Of a stretch of DNA of 15,635 bases, positions 7,992 to 14,567 are shown piece by piece. The position numbers were made by a program, and so were the translations under genes. The stretch is from Opitutales bacterium (GTDB taxonomy: Bacteria > Verrucomicrobiota > Verrucomicrobiia > Opitutales > T3Sed10-336). Each line of letters opens with the position of its first letter. Within the stretch, counting starts at the first letter, position 1. The stretch spans positions 1-15,635 of the forward strand of contig SLOW01000246.1 of assembly GCA_007132315.1 (NCBI GenBank), given 5' to 3'. The notes under the pieces are model-generated. The model searched no databases and was not told the DNA's origin. It saw only the letters and a program-made list of their open reading frames with translations.

Positions 7992-8567
7992 CTAGTGCCG
8001 GTGGGCGGCCGGCCCGTAGGACATCCGCGAACCTTCCCAGGCGACTCCGTCGTCGCGGTGAATCCGCAACTGCAGCCGGTAGTCAATGGATGGCGGCAAG
8101 GAAAAGCTCGAGGGTCCGTAGAAGTTCTCAATAACCGGGAAACGGGTCTCCGCGAGATCCATCGGGTCCAGCTCCGCCAGCACGTCGGGCGGAATCAGGC
8201 GGAATTCACCTTCGTGCCACTCGAGAAAATCCGGCTCCCGCATTCCCTCGATAAAATAGGACATCCGGTAATCCGCCGGATCCCAATCGGGGTAATGCCT
8301 GGCCGGACGCATGAAAACGGTGAGCCAATTGGTCGGCGGAAGCCGGGCCAATTCCAGGGATACCCGCCGGTCCTCCAGGGTGATGAAGTAAAGATCGCCC
8401 CCTTGCGGTCCGGAAGGGGTCTGCCGCCGTTGAAATTCGCGAAACCAGGGCTCCAGGACGGCGCTGAAAACAATCAGCAGAAACAACACCATTCCGAGAG
8501 CGATATAAATGTATTTCCGTCGGACCCGTTTTTCGGTGACCACATTCGGTTCGTCGGCGTACGCCAT
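7992..8567 (-). CDS. Single-pass membrane protein of unknown function
   Basis: I do not recognise a family. The 191-aa product has a basic cytoplasmic start (EKRVRRK, 12-18), one hydrophobic helix at about 19-38 (IYIALGMVLFLLIVFSAVL), and a soluble C-terminal domain rich in Pro, Arg, Asp and aromatic residues, presumably outside the membrane. No catalytic motif or Cys pair is seen. Codon use and an in-frame ATG support a real gene, and the gap to the divergent xseB gene (80 bp) leaves room for its promoter. No clear Shine-Dalgarno precedes the ATG. A 98-bp gap with a hairpin separates it from the M48 gene, so it may or may not belong to that operon. Confidence 0.78.
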   Translation of the reverse strand: MAYADEPNVVTEKRVRRKYIYIALGMVLFLLIVFSAVLEPWFREFQRRQTPSGPQGGDLYFITLEDRRVSLELARLPPTNWLTVFMRPARHYPDWDPADYRMSYFIEGMREPDFLEWHEGEFRLIPPDVLAELDPMDLAETRFPVIENFYGPSSFSLPPSIDYRLQLRIHRDDGVAWEGSRMSYGPAAHRH

Positions 8568-8647
8568 GATGAAGAACAGAAAACACAGTCAGTCGAGGAT
8601 TAGCAAGAATAGGTTGAAATGCGGAAGAGAGCTGCCATCTTTTCCCT
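8568..8647. promoter_or_regulatory. Divergent intergenic region, probable promoters
   Basis: These 80 bp separate the outward-facing unknown membrane gene and xseB, so both promoters probably lie here. TTGAAA at 8614-8619 could be a -35 element for xseB, but no convincing -10 follows at the right spacing. The location is inferred from gene orientation, not from a recognised promoter. Confidence 0.4.
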
Positions 8648-8905
8648 GTGCCCAAGGCGGAAAAAAACGAAAACGACGAACCCAGCTTCGAGGAAGCTCT
8701 GGAAACACTCGAATCCATCGTCGATCAGATGGAACGGGGCGACGTCCCCCTGGACCGCTTGATCGCGCGCTACGAAGAGGGGGACAAGTTGCTGAAAATC
8801 TGTGAGAAACGTCTTCGCAACGCCGAACTGAAAATCGAGCTTCTGAAGGAAAACGTGAAGGGCGAACCCGACTTCGAGGACTTTGACCCGGACCGGGAGC
8901 AATAG
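8648..8905 (+). CDS. xseB: Exodeoxyribonuclease VII small subunit
   Basis: Small subunit of ExoVII, which joins XseA to form a single-strand DNA exonuclease working in repair. The product has 85 aa (family ~80). The diagnostic block SFEEALETLESIVDQMERGDVPLD (starting near residue 13) is followed by the acidic/basic helix LIARYEEGDKLLKICEKRL and a charged tail, giving a helical, coiled-coil-like protein. It starts at GTG 8648; no Shine-Dalgarno sits at the right distance (a GGAAGAG lies about 20 nt upstream) and no better start exists. The dxs gene begins 25 nt after the stop; xseB beside dxs or ispA is a common bacterial arrangement. xseA is not in the window. Confidence 0.95.
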   Translation: MPKAEKNENDEPSFEEALETLESIVDQMERGDVPLDRLIARYEEGDKLLKICEKRLRNAELKIELLKENVKGEPDFEDFDPDREQ

Positions 8906-8930
8906 AGCTGCCAGCAGTAACACGGAAACC

Positions 8931-10880
8931 ATGTCCAGCAGTTCCCAGCATTCCGACGAACCGATCCTGCCCCGCATCGCCTCGCCCGCCGACCTCAAGC
9001 AGATCCCCTTCGCCGAACTGCCCCGGTTGGCCGAGGAAATCCGCCGGCGTATTCTGGCCGTGACCTCCGCCAACGGCGGCCACGTGGGTCCGAACCTCGG
9101 CGTCGTCGAGCTGACCCTGGCGATGCACCGCGCCTTCGACACCCCGAAGGACAAATTCGTATTCGATGTTTCCCACCAAGGTTACGTCCACAAACTGCTC
9201 ACGGGACGGCAGGATGAGAAATTCGACCGCATTCGCCGGACCGGCGGTTACAGCGGTTTCCTGGTACGCGAGGAAAGCGAGCACGACGTCTGGGGCGCCG
9301 GACACGCCGGGACCGCTCTCTCCGCCGCGCTCGGTTTGGCCACGGCCCGCGACCGCCTGGGCGGCGACGAACATGTGGTGGCGGTCGTCGGCGATGCCGC
9401 GCTGACCTGCGGAATCACCATGGAAGCGCTCAACAACATCGTCGCCAACACCAACCGGTTGATCGTGGTCCTCAACGACAACGAGTGGTCGATCGACCGC
9501 AATGTCGGCGCGCTGTCCTCCTATCTCAACGAACTCATCACGAACCCCATCTACAATCGGGTCCACCACGATCTGGAATCGTTTCTCAAACATATCCCCG
9601 GCGGAGAATCCATCCGGCGCATGGGATCCCGGACCAAACAATCCGCCAAGAATTTCTTCGTTCCCTCCTGCATTTTCGAGAAATACGGACTGCGGTACCT
9701 GGGTCCGTTCGACGGCCACGATCTCGAGCTCCTGGAAAAGAACCTGCATTTCGCCAGGAACTCCGATCAGCCGATCGTGGTGCACATCATCACCAAGAAG
9801 GGCAAGGGTTACGAAGCCGCGCTCGGCCACCCGGAACGTTTTCACGGTACCAGCGCGTTCGATCTTGAAACCGGACACAGCAAGAAGTCCGCCACCAACG
9901 GACCGCCCAATTACCAGGATGTCTTCGGCGACGCCCTGGTCCGGTTCGCCCGCGACGACTCCCGGGTCGTGGGCATCACCGGGGCCATGCCCAGCGGCAC
10001 CGGGCTCAACCTCCTGCGCGAGGAATTGCCGCAACAGTATTTCGACGTCGGCATCGCCGAGGAACACGCCGTCCTCTTCGCCGGCGGCCTGGCGGTCCGC
10101 GGCCTGCATCCGGTGTGCGCGATCTATTCCACCTTTTTGCAGCGCTCCGTCGATCCCATCATCCACGACATCTGCCTGCAGAATATCCCGGTCACCTTCG
10201 CCCTGGACCGCGCCGGGTTGTCCCCGAACGACGGCCCCACCCACCACGGCCTGTTCGACATCGCCTACCTGCGATCCGTCCCCAATGCGATCCTGATGCA
10301 GCCCGCCGACGAAGACGAACTGGTCGATATGCTCCACACCTCGATCCAAACCCCGTCGCCCACCTTCATCCGCTACCCTCGAGGCGCCGGTTCCGGCGCG
10401 CCCATCAAGAAAAAAGCCGTCCGAATTCCCCTGGGCGAGGCGGAGGTGCTGCGCGAGGGAACCGACATCGCGATCTGGGCACTCGGCCCCATGGTCCAAG
10501 AGGCGCTCGCCCTCGCTGAACGCCTGTATTCGGAAGAGGATATTTCGGTCTGTGTCGTCAATGCCCGTTTCGCCAAACCTCTCGACACCGCTCTCCTCCG
10601 CGAACACGCCGCCGCCTTCCGGCTGCTGGTCACCTTGGAGGATCACGTCGTCACCGGCGGCTTCGGCACGGCGGTGCTGGAATCCCTCTCCGAAGCGGAA
10701 TGCACGATTCCACTGGAACGCATCGGCTGGCCCGATGAATTCATCGACCACGGCTCGGGAGTCAACGAGCTCCGCGCCGCCCATGGCCTTGCCCCCGAAG
10801 ACCTCCACCGTCGAATCATCGCCCGTTGGTTCTCCCGGAACACCCCCGCCGCGGACGGTTCCTCACTGGCACGTTCCTGA
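8931..10880 (+). CDS. dxs: 1-deoxy-D-xylulose-5-phosphate synthase (divergent form)
   Basis: First enzyme of the MEP isoprenoid pathway: thiamine-diphosphate-dependent condensation of pyruvate and glyceraldehyde 3-phosphate. The 649-aa length fits the family. Seen are GGHVGPNLGVVELT (His51), DVSHQGYVHKLLTGR (His82), the ThDP motif region from GDAALTCG (154-161) to LNDN (Asn182), the catalytic activating Glu377 in DVGIAEEHAV, AIYSTFLQRSVD and DRAGLSPNDGPTH. Several normally fixed positions differ: GDG reads GDA, DVGHQAYPHK reads DVSHQGYVHK, and GHSSTSIS reads GHAGTALS. The frame extends upstream to a TTG at 8883, inside xseB, but ATG 8931 with GGAAA just upstream is the sensible start. It is probably co-transcribed with xseB. 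A related transketolase-like role cannot be fully excluded. Confidence 0.9.
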   Translation: MSSSSQHSDEPILPRIASPADLKQIPFAELPRLAEEIRRRILAVTSANGGHVGPNLGVVELTLAMHRAFDTPKDKFVFDVSHQGYVHKLLTGRQDEKFDRIRRTGGYSGFLVREESEHDVWGAGHAGTALSAALGLATARDRLGGDEHVVAVVGDAALTCGITMEALNNIVANTNRLIVVLNDNEWSIDRNVGALSSYLNELITNPIYNRVHHDLESFLKHIPGGESIRRMGSRTKQSAKNFFVPSCIFEKYGLRYLGPFDGHDLELLEKNLHFARNSDQPIVVHIITKKGKGYEAALGHPERFHGTSAFDLETGHSKKSATNGPPNYQDVFGDALVRFARDDSRVVGITGAMPSGTGLNLLREELPQQYFDVGIAEEHAVLFAGGLAVRGLHPVCAIYSTFLQRSVDPIIHDICLQNIPVTFALDRAGLSPNDGPTHHGLFDIAYLRSVPNAILMQPADEDELVDMLHTSIQTPSPTFIRYPRGAGSGAPIKKKAVRIPLGEAEVLREGTDIAIWALGPMVQEALALAERLYSEEDISVCVVNARFAKPLDTALLREHAAAFRLLVTLEDHVVTGGFGTAVLESLSEAECTIPLERIGWPDEFIDHGSGVNELRAAHGLAPEDLHRRIIARWFSRNTPAADGSSLARS

Positions 10881-10899
10881 ACGGAACCGCCAAGCATCG

Positions 10900-10920
10900 G
10901 TCGCGCTTCGCCGACAGACC
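10900..10920. repeat. Palindromic intergenic element, copy 2
   Basis: This 21-nt stretch matches 7970-7990 at 18 of 21 positions, including the 13-mer GCTTCGCCGACAG. It can form a short stem (GTC-GCG / CGC-C-GAC with one bulge and a CTT loop) and starts 20 nt behind the dxs stop. No T-run follows. It could be a transcript-end hairpin or a dispersed short repeat. Confidence 0.5.
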
Positions 10921-11027
10921 ACAAACGAATCACACACCCGGTTCTCCCGACGGCGTGCAACGATGCTCACGTGTTTATTTCGGTGGCGGCCTTGCCGAAT
11001 CCGGGGTAATTCGCCAACACTGGAAAG

Positions 11028-11309
11028 ATGAATACCTTTTCCCCGCGGGTGGTTTCCGCACGCACGGTAATTGCCTGCCTGATGCCGCTCTTCTGGATGG
11101 CCCGGCGGTCCCAACAACACAACGGCCTATCCCTCCGACCTCGAACCGGTCGCGTTTTCCCACCAGGGCGGATTCCACGAGGCCGATTTCGAGCTGACCC
11201 TGTCGCAACCCGATCCCGACGTCATCATCATCTACACCCTGGACGGTTCGACGCCGGATATCGACAATCTCCGCGGGACCACCTACCAATACAAGAACAA
11301 CTGGCCCCA
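11028..11309 (+). pseudogene. CotH/chitobiase-C-terminal-type secreted protein, frameshifted 5' fragment
   Basis: Remnant of the start of a secreted surface protein. From ATG 11028 one frame reads a signal-peptide-like start (MNTFSPRVVSARTVIACLMP...). From about 11083 a different frame carries a chitobiase/beta-hexosaminidase C-terminal-type repeat: PVAFSHQGGFHEADFELTLS, IIIYTLDGSTPDIDN, then GTTYQYKNNWP ending at 11307. The YTLDGSTP core is diagnostic of this domain, which in large secreted proteins often precedes a CotH kinase domain. The second frame has TAA at 11068 and TGA at 11080 upstream and no start, so a frameshift between about 11083 and 11125 is needed to join them. After 11307 the reading is foreign (antisense of the LamG fragment). 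The gene is both frameshifted and truncated, and so dead. Confidence 0.68.
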
Positions 11310-11633
11310 CCGGACCCACGGCCTTCCGGTGTCGCCCTGGAAGATATTGAACGTGCCGTCATTCGGGTTGCCTTCGCCAAAGCCGGCACGCCACAACCCC
11401 GGATTTCCACTTAACCACGCCGTGGGGAACAGCCAGACTCTCAATTCCACGTCGCTGTCGGCCGGGACGGTCATGCCTCCGGGCACCACGATTCTGTCGC
11501 CCGGGTTGGCGAATTCCAGCGCGGGCTCCACGCCGTTGTGCTGGGCATCGAGCGGAGATCGAACAAACGTCATCAGGGTTAACACTGAAATGATGAGCGT
11601 CGAGTAAGCGAGTTTTCCGGAATTTGTATTCAT
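11283..11633 (-). pseudogene. LamG-type secreted protein, 3'-truncated fragment
   Basis: Start of a secreted beta-sandwich protein. ATG 11633 is followed by a signal peptide (MNTNSGKLAYSTLIISVLTL..., likely cut after LDAQ), then a LamG/concanavalin-like domain start: DRIVVPGGMTVPADSDVELR, VWLFPTAWLSGNPGLWRAG and FNIFQGDTGRPWVRWG. The domain breaks off after about half its usual length: from about 11304 down, the frame reads the antisense of the chitobiase-type fragment (QLFLYW) and stops at TAG 11283. A GTG five codons upstream (11648) is a less likely start, and no Shine-Dalgarno is visible. A 5-bp inverted repeat (GCACG/CGTGC, 11645-11659) lies just upstream of the start. It could be expressed as a short secreted peptide but is best read as a broken gene. 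Confidence 0.62.
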
Positions 11634-12016
11634 TTTTTTGATTCGCACGTTTATCGTGCCGCCAGAGCAGGAATTCTATGGATTCAAGGTGAACGAAACC
11701 GACCGCGGGTCCGGGGGGCGTCCCGACCCTCCTGCCCGATCGAAACAATCCCGAACCGTAGGTTCCAAAGCGGTTTTTTCGAGGTTGGATGGAAGTGGAT
11801 TCAGAAACTGGTGAATCACGAACCCATGAAAATACCGCCCGCAAACGGCTTCAAAAGCTTTTCCCGACACATCGTTGCATTTTACCAAAGAAACAGCTCG
11901 AACGAGCGGTATGACCGCGCCCCAAACACTGCGGTTTCAGCGTTGAGACGATCCCAGGCGCACCGATGAAAGCCCCACGCTGGAAATGCGTGTCGCGACC
12001 TCCGGACTGCACAAAA
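11634..12016. other. Non-coding stretch between LamG fragment and LacI fragment
   Basis: About 380 bp with no convincing gene; open frames here lack family motifs and are short. It is visibly more AT-rich in places than the flanking genes. Seen are an inverted repeat GCACG-tttat-CGTGC (11645-11659), AAAGCGGTTT (11767-11776), which fits the central-CG form of LacI-family half-site palindromes, and AAAAGCTTTT (11853-11862). None can be assigned a role from sequence alone. Confidence 0.45.
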
Positions 12017-12580
12017 TCAAAGGTTCGGCCGTTGCCCGTTCACCCGCCGCAAGGTATTGCCCGGATTCCACCCCGCATCCACAATCGACACGTTCGGGCA
12101 CTCATGAGTACCGAGGGTATTGTCGGCCAACAAATCGATCACCAGGTTGACCCTACGGATCGCCTGCGACTCCCAGCGTTCCAGCACTCCGGAAACAGAG
12201 CCGCCCTGGGAACAGGCCAAGCTTGCCACCCCGATCTCTTCAGGAACCCGGATCCCGGCCGACTCCAGCCACTCAAAGGGCAATCCGTGCCGTGTATAAC
12301 AAAGGATCGCATCGGGCCGCTCGCTATCGATCCATTCCAGGAACGGCTCGCGCCCCCAATCGCCGGCCAGAAAAGGCGCCGGCGTTTGCCTTTGGCGCCG
12401 ATTGCGCATCAGAGCGCTGATGTAACGATTGGGCCGATAGGCAAGCACATCGACAGCGGCGAGAACCTTTTCCCTCGTCGCTGGCGTAACCCGCGAACTG
12501 TTGCTCAGAACGCGCGAGACCGTTGATGGATGCACGCCCGCACGGTCGGCAACATCCTTCATTGTCGGCAGAGTCCTCAT
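12017..12580 (-). CDS. LacI-family transcription regulator with internal deletion
   Basis: DNA-binding regulator reduced to 187 aa against the family's ~340. The N-terminal LacI helix-turn-helix is intact: TMKDVADRAGVHPSTVSRVL (6-25), then TPATREKVLAAVDVLAYRPN and the hinge-side ISALMRNRRQRQ. At about residues 66-72 (near 12365-12385) it jumps directly to the C-terminal part of the ligand domain: FLEWIDSERPDAILCYTRHG, GIRVPEEIGVASL, and a terminal WNPGNTLRR. Roughly 130 residues, most of the N-terminal ligand lobe, are missing, and the frame is kept. Start choice: ATG 12580 places the HTH at the usual distance, while GTG 12643/ATG 12640 upstream would add ~20 residues; none has a good Shine-Dalgarno. 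It may still bind DNA without sensing a ligand, or be non-functional. It lies downstream of and parallel to the transporter/enolase pair, which it may once have regulated. Confidence 0.8.
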   Translation of the reverse strand: MRTLPTMKDVADRAGVHPSTVSRVLSNSSRVTPATREKVLAAVDVLAYRPNRYISALMRNRRQRQTPAPFLAGDWGREPFLEWIDSERPDAILCYTRHGLPFEWLESAGIRVPEEIGVASLACSQGGSVSGVLERWESQAIRRVNLVIDLLADNTLGTHECPNVSIVDAGWNPGNTLRRVNGQRPNL

Positions 12581-12745
12581 TGGAAAACTTAAAGCAGCCC
12601 TATCTCTTTTCTGAAGATTATCGGAATCAGATTCGAGCATCACTGAAGTCTAACCATAGACCTGACGTTCGATGCGGCACCAGCCAAGCAAAAACATCCA
12701 CCCGAAAAAGCCGTCACAAGAAAGGACGCGAATTCCCCTTCCCGC

Positions 12746-14545
12746 TTACCCACGTCGGGCACGAAGCAGGTGGACCGCCCCCGCGAATACCACAAAGCCG
12801 GCCGCGACCATCATGCCGCTCCAGCCGTATCGATCGTGGAGCACGAACAGGCTCGACGGTACGATAATCAGGAGGGCGACCCCCATGAGCAGATTCCAGG
12901 CGACACGCCTCCTTCCCGTGGGCATATCCACACCCAGAAGCCGCTTCTGGTTCATCAGCGCAAAGAAGGAAATATAAGCGAGCGGTATCAGGAGAAAGGC
13001 GAACACCGAAGTCGGCACCACCAGCCACGGTTGTCCCGCCCAGAAGAACGCGCCGAGAAGTCCGGTAACCGGAAACAGCGAACCGATGCGAAACCACTTC
13101 CCCTCGTGTGGTTTGTGGAAGAACTCGCAAAACCCGATCCCCGAAATGACCATCAACATCACAATACTGGAGAAAGTCATGCCGAACACGCCCAAGCCGA
13201 AGACAATCTGTGAGAAGGCCCATCCGAGGAGCGGTTCGAGGGCGTTCGCGAGATCGAAACTGTTCCGATGCACCAGTGTGGCCGCCAGATAACGATCGTA
13301 TCTCGTGGTCCCGCCGATCAGTTCGGCGATGCGATCATCCCGATCGTCACCGGCGAGAGCACCGAGTTCCTCCAGGACGGTCGCGGCGTCCCGGTCGTTC
13401 TTCGCCAAGAGTGCGCGCTCGAGCAGGAGCGCCTGGTAATCGGCGCGTTGTCTCGCCGACGCCTGCCGATCTCCGGTGGGATGCGCACGCTCATCCTGTC
13501 CGATCTCCCGGCGCACTTCCGCGATTTCCTCGGCTTCCATCAGTCCGTGCTGCGGAACCCCGTGGAACTGGCTGGCGGCGGCCACCACCACGCAGGATGT
13601 GGCGACCAGAAACGGAATCAGCATGCCGGTGGCGAGATCGAATTTGACAAACCCCCGAAACTCCCGGGTCCACCGGCGTCGCAGGAGGGAGTAGCCGAAG
13701 ATAAACGTCATGTTGATCCCGACCGCTGTCGCCGCGGTCGTAACAACCACCCCGCGTTGATCGCCGACGATGATCTCGCGCCAATATCCGGCGAATTCCG
13801 ATGGCAGGTGAGCCAGGATCACCTCGAATCCGTCGGCGGGGCGCGTCAGCATACCCGGGTTTGGAATAAAGCCGCTGAAGATTTCCCTCCAGTTCAGGGC
13901 GCCTGGTTCGATCGCGAGACGGAAGACGACTCCGACAAAGGCGAGGACAATGAAGGCCACCATCAACTTGAGTAGCAACTCGAACAACCTCACCCCCGGC
14001 CCGGGTTTTCCGTAGCTCCAAGTGACCCACAGCGCACCGGCGAATATGGCCGACACAAGGATCAGGTTGCTGACAACATGAGGCAACAGGCCGTCCTCGC
14101 CGAAAACGCCGGGCAACAGGTTCTGCTGAAAGACGCCCACAGCCAGGGCATATTGCGGCATGACCCAGACCATGTTGGCGACAAACGCCGCCAGCGCCCA
14201 CCCCCAGCCGAACACCGGATTGACCTCCGTGTTGATCGCCTCGAACGGGCGCCGGCCGGTGGCAAGGGTAACATAAGCGATCGCCGAAAGCATGATGATG
14301 CCGAACAACATCGCCAGCGGTTGCACCCAGAGCATTCCCGGGCCCGCGAGCACGCCGAGGTACAGACTGCCGGCGAGCGAACCGCCGCCGAGGGTGATGG
14401 CGCTCTGCAGATAACCCGGACCGGAAAGCGACACATAAGTTCGCAACTTGGTGAGCCCCCCGGCTTCATTGGCCGCCTTCAGGCGATCGTGATCCGGCCG
14501 GCCGGATGAAAGCGCATTCGTTTTCGACGGTTCGGCTTCGTTCAT
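12746..14545 (-). CDS. Nramp-like (APC superfamily) transporter lacking the metal motif
   Basis: Integral membrane protein of 599 aa with about 11-12 hydrophobic segments and a ~30-residue hydrophilic N-terminus. The layout resembles Nramp: GPGYLQSAITLGGGSLAGSL (42-61) in the broken helix 1 position, AATAVGINMTFIFGYSLLRR (271-290) in the helix 6 position, and GLGVFGMTFSSIVMLMVISG (450-469) in the helix 8 position. The canonical DPGN and MPH metal-binding motifs are absent (GGG and VGI stand there), so Mn/Fe transport is doubtful. A charged, probably helical insertion of about 100 residues (330-430) sits between helices 7 and 8. An upstream start at 14590 would overlap the enolase gene; ATG 14545 leaves a 22-nt gap. 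The close spacing to an enolase-type enzyme suggests uptake of that enzyme's substrate, which is inference. Confidence 0.8.
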   Translation of the reverse strand: MNEAEPSKTNALSSGRPDHDRLKAANEAGGLTKLRTYVSLSGPGYLQSAITLGGGSLAGSLYLGVLAGPGMLWVQPLAMLFGIIMLSAIAYVTLATGRRPFEAINTEVNPVFGWGWALAAFVANMVWVMPQYALAVGVFQQNLLPGVFGEDGLLPHVVSNLILVSAIFAGALWVTWSYGKPGPGVRLFELLLKLMVAFIVLAFVGVVFRLAIEPGALNWREIFSGFIPNPGMLTRPADGFEVILAHLPSEFAGYWREIIVGDQRGVVVTTAATAVGINMTFIFGYSLLRRRWTREFRGFVKFDLATGMLIPFLVATSCVVVAAASQFHGVPQHGLMEAEEIAEVRREIGQDERAHPTGDRQASARQRADYQALLLERALLAKNDRDAATVLEELGALAGDDRDDRIAELIGGTTRYDRYLAATLVHRNSFDLANALEPLLGWAFSQIVFGLGVFGMTFSSIVMLMVISGIGFCEFFHKPHEGKWFRIGSLFPVTGLLGAFFWAGQPWLVVPTSVFAFLLIPLAYISFFALMNQKRLLGVDMPTGRRRVAWNLLMGVALLIIVPSSLFVLHDRYGWSGMMVAAGFVVFAGAVHLLRARRG

Positions 14546-14567
14546 GAGCTCGGCGTATCCAGTCGAT

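Noticed and set aside
8589..10808. A 739-codon open frame on the minus strand opposite dxs
   Set aside because: It lies wholly antisense to dxs and xseB, has no recognisable motif, and its Gly/Val/Asp-rich composition is typical of a GC-rich antisense shadow.
11329..11607. Plus-strand open frame continuing past the chitobiase-type fragment
   Set aside because: It is the antisense of the LamG fragment; the reading has no domain features after 11307.
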